Below are positions 59,144 to 64,000 of a stretch of DNA of 64,000 nt, one piece after another. The number at the start of each line of letters is the position of its first letter. Within the stretch, counting starts at the first letter, position 1. Location of the stretch: contig NZ_RJAC01000033.1 of the NCBI RefSeq assembly GCF_003999975.1, positions 1 through 64,000 of the forward strand, in the 5' to 3' direction. The notes beneath the pieces are model-generated. The model was not told where the DNA came from and searched no databases. It worked only from the letters and a program-made list of their open reading frames with translations. The DNA comes from Actinoplanes solisilvae (lineage in GTDB: Bacteria; Actinomycetota; Actinomycetes; Mycobacteriales; Micromonosporaceae). Both the position numbers and the translations under genes were made by a program.

Positions 59144-59545
59144 TCACGCGATCACCAGCGCGGTCAACGGCTCGACGGGGACGATGTCCTTGGCTCGGGC
59201 GGCCAGGTGCGGATCGATGGTGATCAGGGCATCGGCCTGGAGTCTGGTGACGGCCAGGTACTCGGCGTCGCGAAGGGTCGGCCAGTTCAGCTGACGGGCC
59301 AGGCGCCACGCTGTCGCGCGGGAGACGCGGTCGCCGAGGAGGCGGATCTTCAGCTCGGTCATCCGGTCGTGCAGCAACATGGCCTCGCGGTCGGTGCGCG
59401 AGCCCTGCTGCGCGTCGGCCAGCAGTAGCTGCATCGCTTCCGAGCGGATGGCGTTCGGCGCGACCAGCCGGTGGGCGGGGTCGACCGCAAGCGCGTCGAC
59501 GACCAGGTGCAGCAGTGTCGGTGCATCGATCACATAGCGCGCCAT
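59144..59545 (-). CDS. PIN-domain protein (VapC-like)
   Basis: A 133-residue PIN-fold protein. Acidic residues for metal binding lie in YVIDAPTLL (Asp), AIRSEAMQLL (Glu), LRDAEYLAV (Asp) and LITIDPHLAA (Asp), so the nuclease site looks complete. VapC proteins cleave RNA and are kept silent by a small antitoxin gene upstream. Upstream here there is only a terminator hairpin, so the antitoxin is missing or unlinked. It may be an orphan toxin or a housekeeping PIN RNase. Confidence 0.82.
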   Translation of the reverse strand: MARYVIDAPTLLHLVVDALAVDPAHRLVAPNAIRSEAMQLLLADAQQGSRTDREAMLLHDRMTELKIRLLGDRVSRATAWRLARQLNWPTLRDAEYLAVTRLQADALITIDPHLAARAKDIVPVEPLTALVIA

Positions 59546-59567
59546 GGGACCAGCCTAGACATGCAAG

Positions 59568-59610
59568 AGGCGGCCCGGTGCCGGCGGACGTTGCCGGCAT
59601 CGGGCCGCCT
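59568..59610 (-). terminator. terminator of the GH42/ABC operon
   Basis: Eighteen pairs with one wobble (AGGCGGCCCG and TGCCGGC arms against GCCGGCA and CGGGCCGCCT) around a seven-base loop, 20 bases past the GH42 stop. In the minus direction CTCTTG follows. It sits between the operon end and the PIN gene. Confidence 0.85.
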
Positions 59611-59630
59611 TTGCGCGCCCGAGCTGGGAC

Positions 59631-61601
59631 TCAGGCGCGGAGCACCGCCACTCCCCTGGCGGTGAGAGTGCGGTCGGCGCCGCCCAGGGCGGTGATGTCG
59701 ACCGTTTCCTCGGTGCGGTTGATGATGAACCGGGTGTCGCCGCGGACGGCCAGTTCGACCAGGCCGCGCAGGGACGACGGGAGTTCGCTCTCGACGCCGG
59801 CCCTCGAGAGCAGGTCGCCCAGGACCGGGGTCAGGCCGTCGGGGCCCAGACGCGTCGAGACGTACGCCGCCGAGCCCGAGCCGACCGTACGGCGGGTGAT
59901 CGCCGGGCGCCCGGCCTGGTCGCCGGTCTTGTAGGAGGCGAGGACTTCGGCGTCGGTGATGTCGATCCGGTCGGTCCACAGCGTGCCGGTGAGGCCGTTG
60001 TCGAGGTCGGCCGTGTCGCCGTCGAGCAGCGGGCCGAACTCCTCGATGCGCAGGCCCAGCAGGTCGCGCAGCGCGCCGGGGTAGCCGCCGAGGCCGACGT
60101 GGTCGTTCTCGTCGACGATCCCGGAGAAGTACGTGGTGATCAGGTGCCCGCCGTTGTCGACGAACGCGGTCAGCCGGGCGGCCAGCGCCGAGGGCACCAT
60201 GTGCAGCACCGGGGCGACCACGACGTCGTACCCGTCGAACGACGAGCCGGCCGGGAGCACGTCGGCCCGTACGCCCAGGTTGAGGAACGCGGTGTACCAG
60301 TCGAGCGCCTCCTGCTTGTAGCGCAGGCGCGAGGTCGGGTGCGAGTCCTGCTCGACGGCCCACCACGAGTTCCAGTCGAACAGGATCGCCGCCCTGGCTC
60401 GCGTACGCGGGGTGCCCTGCAGAGAGGCCAGGTCACGCAGCCGGGCGCCGAGGTCGACGACGTCGCGGAACAGCGTGCTGTCCGTGCCGGCGTGCGGGTA
60501 CATGCCCGAGTGGTACTTTTCGGCACCGGCCCGGGACTGGCGCCACTGGAAGAAGCAGACCGCGTCGGCGCCGTGCGCGACGTGGGTGAGGGAGTCGCGG
60601 GCCAGTTCGCCCGGCTTCTTGGCCAGGTTGATCGGCTGCCAGTTGACGGCGCTGGTCGAGTGTTCCATCAGGAACCACGGGTCGCCGCCGGCGATGTTGC
60701 CGGTCAGGTTGGCCGAGAACGAGAGCTCGTCGAGCGACTGCGCGCCGGGCAGGCGGTAGTGGTCGTTGGAGACGAAGTCGACCTCGGCCGCCCAGTCGGC
60801 GTAGTCCATGCCCTTGGTCTCGCCCATGACCATGAAGTTCGTGGTCACCGGCACGTCCGGCGAGATCTCGCGCAAGATCGCCTTCTCCGCGCGCAGGTAG
60901 TCCTTGAGCGCGTCGGACGAGAACCGCTTGAAGTCGAGCTGCTGCGTCGGGTTCGGGTGGGTCGCGGCCTGCCGCGGGGGCAGGATCTCGTCGAAGTCCG
61001 AGTACCACTGCGACCAGAACGCCGTGCCCCACGCCTCGTTCAGCGCGTCGACCGTGCCGTACCGGGAACGCAGCCACACGCGGAAGGCCGCGGCCGCGTC
61101 GTCGGAGAAGTCGTAGATGTTGTGGCAGCCCAGCTCGTTGCTGACGTGCCAGGCCACCACGGCCGGGTGGTTGCCGTAGCGGGTCGCGATCTCGCGGACC
61201 AGCTTGAGCGCGTAGTCCCGGAAGATCGGCGAGGTCGGCCGCCACTGCTGACGGCCGCCCGGCCAGATCGTGTTGCCGTGGACGTCCACCGGGAGGATCT
61301 CGGGGTGCTTGGTCGTCAGCCACGGCGGCGGGGAGGCCGTCGCCGTGGCCAGATCGACCGAGATCCCGTTGGCGTGCAGGAGCTCGATGGCCTCGTCGAG
61401 CCAGCCGAAGTCGTACTGACCCTCGGCCTTCTCGATCTTGGCCCACGAGAAGATCGCCAGCGAGACGACCGTGACGCCGGCCTCGCGCATGGCGCGAACG
61501 TCCTCGGCCCAGGTCTCGCGCGGCCACTGCTCGGGGTTGTAGTCGGCGCCGTACTCCAGGCGGGGGTTACCGTCCCGGCGCAGCCAACGGGGGTTTGACA
61601 C
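59631..61601 (-). CDS. GH42 beta-galactosidase
   Basis: A 656-residue GH42 enzyme of usual length. The TIM barrel carries acid/base Glu156 (WHVSNELGCH) and nucleophile Glu313 (WFLMEHS). The trimerisation domain follows (DVVVAPVLHMV, then GGHLITTYFSG), and the small C-terminal domain (RFIINRTEETVDI) ends it. It removes terminal beta-galactose from lactose or galacto-oligosaccharides. GTG 61601 has GGGAG nine bases upstream. As last gene behind a sugar ABC transporter it digests the imported galactoside inside the cell; there is no signal peptide. Confidence 0.95.
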   Translation of the reverse strand: MSNPRWLRRDGNPRLEYGADYNPEQWPRETWAEDVRAMREAGVTVVSLAIFSWAKIEKAEGQYDFGWLDEAIELLHANGISVDLATATASPPPWLTTKHPEILPVDVHGNTIWPGGRQQWRPTSPIFRDYALKLVREIATRYGNHPAVVAWHVSNELGCHNIYDFSDDAAAAFRVWLRSRYGTVDALNEAWGTAFWSQWYSDFDEILPPRQAATHPNPTQQLDFKRFSSDALKDYLRAEKAILREISPDVPVTTNFMVMGETKGMDYADWAAEVDFVSNDHYRLPGAQSLDELSFSANLTGNIAGGDPWFLMEHSTSAVNWQPINLAKKPGELARDSLTHVAHGADAVCFFQWRQSRAGAEKYHSGMYPHAGTDSTLFRDVVDLGARLRDLASLQGTPRTRARAAILFDWNSWWAVEQDSHPTSRLRYKQEALDWYTAFLNLGVRADVLPAGSSFDGYDVVVAPVLHMVPSALAARLTAFVDNGGHLITTYFSGIVDENDHVGLGGYPGALRDLLGLRIEEFGPLLDGDTADLDNGLTGTLWTDRIDITDAEVLASYKTGDQAGRPAITRRTVGSGSAAYVSTRLGPDGLTPVLGDLLSRAGVESELPSSLRGLVELAVRGDTRFIINRTEETVDITALGGADRTLTARGVAVLRA

Positions 61602-61632
61602 AGGATCTCCCAGGGTGGAACGGGGTGGAGCC

Positions 61633-62979
61633 TTACTTGACGGTGAAGCCCTGCTCGTTGCCGTACTTCACGGACTGGTCCTGCCAGGCCTTGAGGCCGT
61701 CGGCGAGCGGGGTGCTGGAGACGTACGCCTTGCCGACGGTGTCGTTGAAGACGCTGTTCGCGTAGACCTGGAAGGGCAGGTACGACCAGCCGGTGACGAC
61801 GTTCTGGGCCGACTTCGCGAAGATCTCGTTGGCCTTCTGACCGCCGAAGTACTTGAACTCGGTGTTCAGCCACTTCTGGTCGGCCAGGGTCTTGCTGGTG
61901 GCCGGGAACGCGCCGTTGTCCACGCGGATCTGCACGCCGTCGCCGTCGTTCGCGTACTTCAGGAAGCCGTACGCGAGCTCCTTGTTGGCGCCCTTGTCGA
62001 GGATGGTCAGCGAGGAGCCGCCGTTCTCGGCGCTGGCGTTGCCGCCCGCGGTCCACTGCGGGAGCTCAGCGGCGCGCCACTTGCCCGAGCCGCCGGGGGC
62101 GCTGGTGACGAAGTTCGCCGGCATCCAGGCGCCGGTCGCCAGGGTGGCGATGGAGCCGTTGCCGATGCCCTGGAACCACTGGTCGCTCCACGAGCTGATC
62201 GGGGCGAGCAGCTTCTCGCTGATCAGCTGCTGCCAGACCTTGGTGTACTCCTGGACGCCCGGGTCGGTGAAGTCGATCTTCACGTTGGTGCCGTCGACCT
62301 GGTAGGGCTTGCCGCCGGCCTGCCACATGAGGCTGGTCGCGAAGCCCGCGTCGCCGGTGTCGTTGGCGATGTACGCCTTCGGGTCGGCCTTGTGCAGCTT
62401 GCGGGCCGCGTCCAGGTACTCGGTCCAGGTGGTCGGGACCTTGATGCCGTGCTTGTCGAAAACGTCCTTGTTGTAGAACAGCGCCATGGGGCCGGAGTCC
62501 ATCGGCAGGCCGTAGATGCCACCGTTGGAGTTGACCGAGTTCCACGGGCCGGGGGTGAAGTCGGCCTTCAGGCTCTCGGCGCCGTAGCCCTTGAGGTCGG
62601 TCAGCGCCTTGCCGATCGCGAACTGCGGCAGCGCGTAGTACTCGATCTGGCCGACGTCCGGCACACCCTTGCCCGCGGCGATCGCGTTCTGCAGGGCCGT
62701 GTACTGCTTGTCGCTGGTGCCGGCGTTGACCAGGTCGACCTTGACCTTCGGGTACTTCTCCTGGAACTTCGCGACGACGTCCTTGAGGGTGGGCTCCCAC
62801 GCCCACACCGTCAGGGTGCCGCCCTTCTCGAGCGCCGCCTGCACCTGCGCGTCGGTGACGGTGGAGGAGCCGGAACCGGAACCTGAGCCGGCGTCGTCGG
62901 TGCCGCCACCGCAGGCGGCGAGGCCGAGGCCGAGGACGGCGGCCGACGCTACGGCCGCCATCTTGGTGAATCGGGACAT
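61633..62979 (-). CDS. sugar ABC transporter solute-binding lipoprotein
   Basis: A 448-residue family 1 solute-binding protein. Signal peptide and lipobox are AAVLGLGLAAC, followed by a Gly/Ser linker and TLTVWAWEPTLKDVV. The sugar-contact loops GLPMDSGPMALFYN and SDQWFQGIGNGSIA are readable. ATG 62979 has AAGGA ten bases upstream. The family captures oligosaccharides outside the membrane. With GH42 behind it, a galactoside is the likely ligand (inference). Confidence 0.93.
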   Translation of the reverse strand: MSRFTKMAAVASAAVLGLGLAACGGGTDDAGSGSGSGSSTVTDAQVQAALEKGGTLTVWAWEPTLKDVVAKFQEKYPKVKVDLVNAGTSDKQYTALQNAIAAGKGVPDVGQIEYYALPQFAIGKALTDLKGYGAESLKADFTPGPWNSVNSNGGIYGLPMDSGPMALFYNKDVFDKHGIKVPTTWTEYLDAARKLHKADPKAYIANDTGDAGFATSLMWQAGGKPYQVDGTNVKIDFTDPGVQEYTKVWQQLISEKLLAPISSWSDQWFQGIGNGSIATLATGAWMPANFVTSAPGGSGKWRAAELPQWTAGGNASAENGGSSLTILDKGANKELAYGFLKYANDGDGVQIRVDNGAFPATSKTLADQKWLNTEFKYFGGQKANEIFAKSAQNVVTGWSYLPFQVYANSVFNDTVGKAYVSSTPLADGLKAWQDQSVKYGNEQGFTVK

Positions 62980-63002
62980 TGAAGCGGGTCCTTTCGGGGG
63001 TG

Positions 63003-63917
63003 TTATTCCTTGACACTTCCGGCGGTCAGGCCGGACTGCCAGTAGCGCTGCAGCGTGAGGAACGCCGCGAGCAGGAGGACGACGGTGACGAGCGATCCGG
63101 TGATGACGAGGTTGAAGACCGCCTCGCCACCCGCCGTGGCCGCCTGGGCGTTCCACGCGTTGAGGCCCACGGTCAGCGGATACCAATCCGGGTCCTTCAG
63201 CATGATCAGCGGCAGGAAGTAGTTGTTCATGGTCGCGACCATCGTGAACAGCGCGGTCGTGACGATGCCGGGGCCGAGCAGCGGGACGGCGAGCTTGAAG
63301 AACGTGCGCATCTCGCCCGCGCCGTCGACCCGAGCCGCCTCGAGCATCTCGCCCGGGATGGCCTGGGCCGCGAAGGTCCACATCAGGTACAGGCCGAACG
63401 GCGAGATCAGCGACGGGATGATCACGGCCCACGGGGTGTTGGTCAGCCCGAACTTGCTGAACATCAGGAACGTCGGTACGGCCAGCGCGGTCGGCGGGAC
63501 GGCCACCGCGCCGAGGACGATCGCGAACACCGCCTTCTTGCCGACGAAGTTGAATTTCGCCAGCCCGTAGCCGCCGAGAACCGCCAGGAACGTCGCCCCG
63601 CCGGCGCCGACGACCACGTAGATGAGCGTGTTCAGCAGCCAGCGGCTGAAGATCCCACCGTCGTACGTGAAGGTGTCCGCGATGTTGCTGAACAGCGCGA
63701 ACTTGCCGTCGTCGAACCAGAGGCCGAACGACGAGAACAGGCCGTCCTGCGTCTTCGTCGAGTTGATCAGCAGCCAGCCCAGCGGGACCAGCGCGTAGAG
63801 CGACATGAGCCCGACGAGCAGCGTCAGCATGATGCTGCCCTTGCGACGCGGCTTCTTCGCGGAGAGAGTCACGGGCTTCTTGGTGGTGCGGGCCGGGGTC
63901 TGGGCCGTGGTGGTCAT
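63003..63917 (-). CDS. sugar ABC transporter permease (MalG type)
   Basis: A 304-residue inner-membrane permease with six helices. The EAA loop that docks the ATPase is EAARVDGAGEMRTFFKLAVP. It begins with a lysine-rich cytoplasmic leader (KKPRRKGS) and helix MLTLLVGLMSLYALVPL. Its start (ATG 63917) overlaps the stop of the preceding permease by four bases. No ATP-binding subunit is in the operon part shown; a shared MsiK-type ATPase elsewhere is usual in actinomycetes. Confidence 0.93.
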   Translation of the reverse strand: MTTTAQTPARTTKKPVTLSAKKPRRKGSIMLTLLVGLMSLYALVPLGWLLINSTKTQDGLFSSFGLWFDDGKFALFSNIADTFTYDGGIFSRWLLNTLIYVVVGAGGATFLAVLGGYGLAKFNFVGKKAVFAIVLGAVAVPPTALAVPTFLMFSKFGLTNTPWAVIIPSLISPFGLYLMWTFAAQAIPGEMLEAARVDGAGEMRTFFKLAVPLLGPGIVTTALFTMVATMNNYFLPLIMLKDPDWYPLTVGLNAWNAQAATAGGEAVFNLVITGSLVTVVLLLAAFLTLQRYWQSGLTAGSVKE

Positions 63918-64000
63918 CCGAGCTCCTTGGTTCCGCGAAGCTGCACCACGTACGCGACGATGATGGTGATGACGGCCATCACGACCGCGACGGCCGCGGA
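63914..64000 (-). CDS. sugar ABC transporter permease (MalF type), 3' end only
   Basis: The last 28 codons of a permease cut by the window edge. One hydrophobic helix (AVVMAVITIIVAYVVQL) is followed by a short charged tail (RGTKELG). The helix and its place directly before the MalG-type gene, with an ATGA overlap, identify it as the partner permease. The rest lies beyond 64000. Confidence 0.85.
   Translation of the reverse strand, partial: SAAVAVVMAVITIIVAYVVQLRGTKELG

Overview
The window is high-GC DNA with strong codon-position bias, frequent GTG starts, dense gene packing and many 4-base ATGA/GTGA overlaps. Together with GlgE, an ABATE/CGNR regulator, secreted glycoside hydrolases and many one-component regulators, this suggests a filamentous actinomycete chromosome. 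Micromonosporaceae (Actinoplanes-like) is my best guess. That is inference from style and gene content, not from a marker gene.

Layout. 1-5.5 kb: small stress and housekeeping genes (DUF1905-like, CBS pair), a TetR regulator divergent from a GH3 beta-glucosidase across a palindromic operator, and two unrecognised genes closed by a hairpin. 5.56-21.5 kb: one tightly coupled five-gene unit of about 16 kb. It holds a leaderless S8 serine protease and four very large proteins (1139, 1100, 1744 and 605 aa) without signal peptides. One resembles DUF6603 proteins; I cannot assign the other three. A decayed NTPase relic lies just beyond it. This is the best candidate for an undescribed system. 22-33.5 kb: a TauE-type exporter divergent from a CGNR regulator, a chemoreceptor, a UDP-sugar pyrophosphorylase coupled to GlgE, an Rrf2 regulator with two operators in front of an NAD(P)-binding protein, a STAS protein and a cNMP-sensor/flavoprotein fusion. 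33.6 kb: tRNA-Gly(GCC).

34-47 kb: a BASS transporter, a GT2 synthase coupled to a lipoprotein gene, a secreted GH26-like hydrolase, a P450, a MarR/MFS divergent pair, a hydrolase coupled to an AadA-like nucleotidyltransferase, an APH-type kinase and a second MFS exporter. 47-59 kb: endonuclease V, an MBL-fold enzyme, a sulfotransferase-like protein, an IclR regulator between two related aldehyde dehydrogenases, an LTA-synthase-like membrane enzyme, a vanadium haloperoxidase, a SUMF1-like protein and a PIN toxin. 59.6-64 kb: the distal end of a sugar-uptake operon in which two permeases, a solute-binding lipoprotein and a GH42 beta-galactosidase read leftward to a strong terminator.

Four broken genes (NTPase, GNAT, ATP-grasp, WYL regulator) lie in intergenic spots, so this is a chromosome region with ongoing gene decay. 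I see no insertion sequence, integrase, CRISPR array or rRNA. Start codons were chosen from Shine-Dalgarno spacing and family length, and several remain uncertain.
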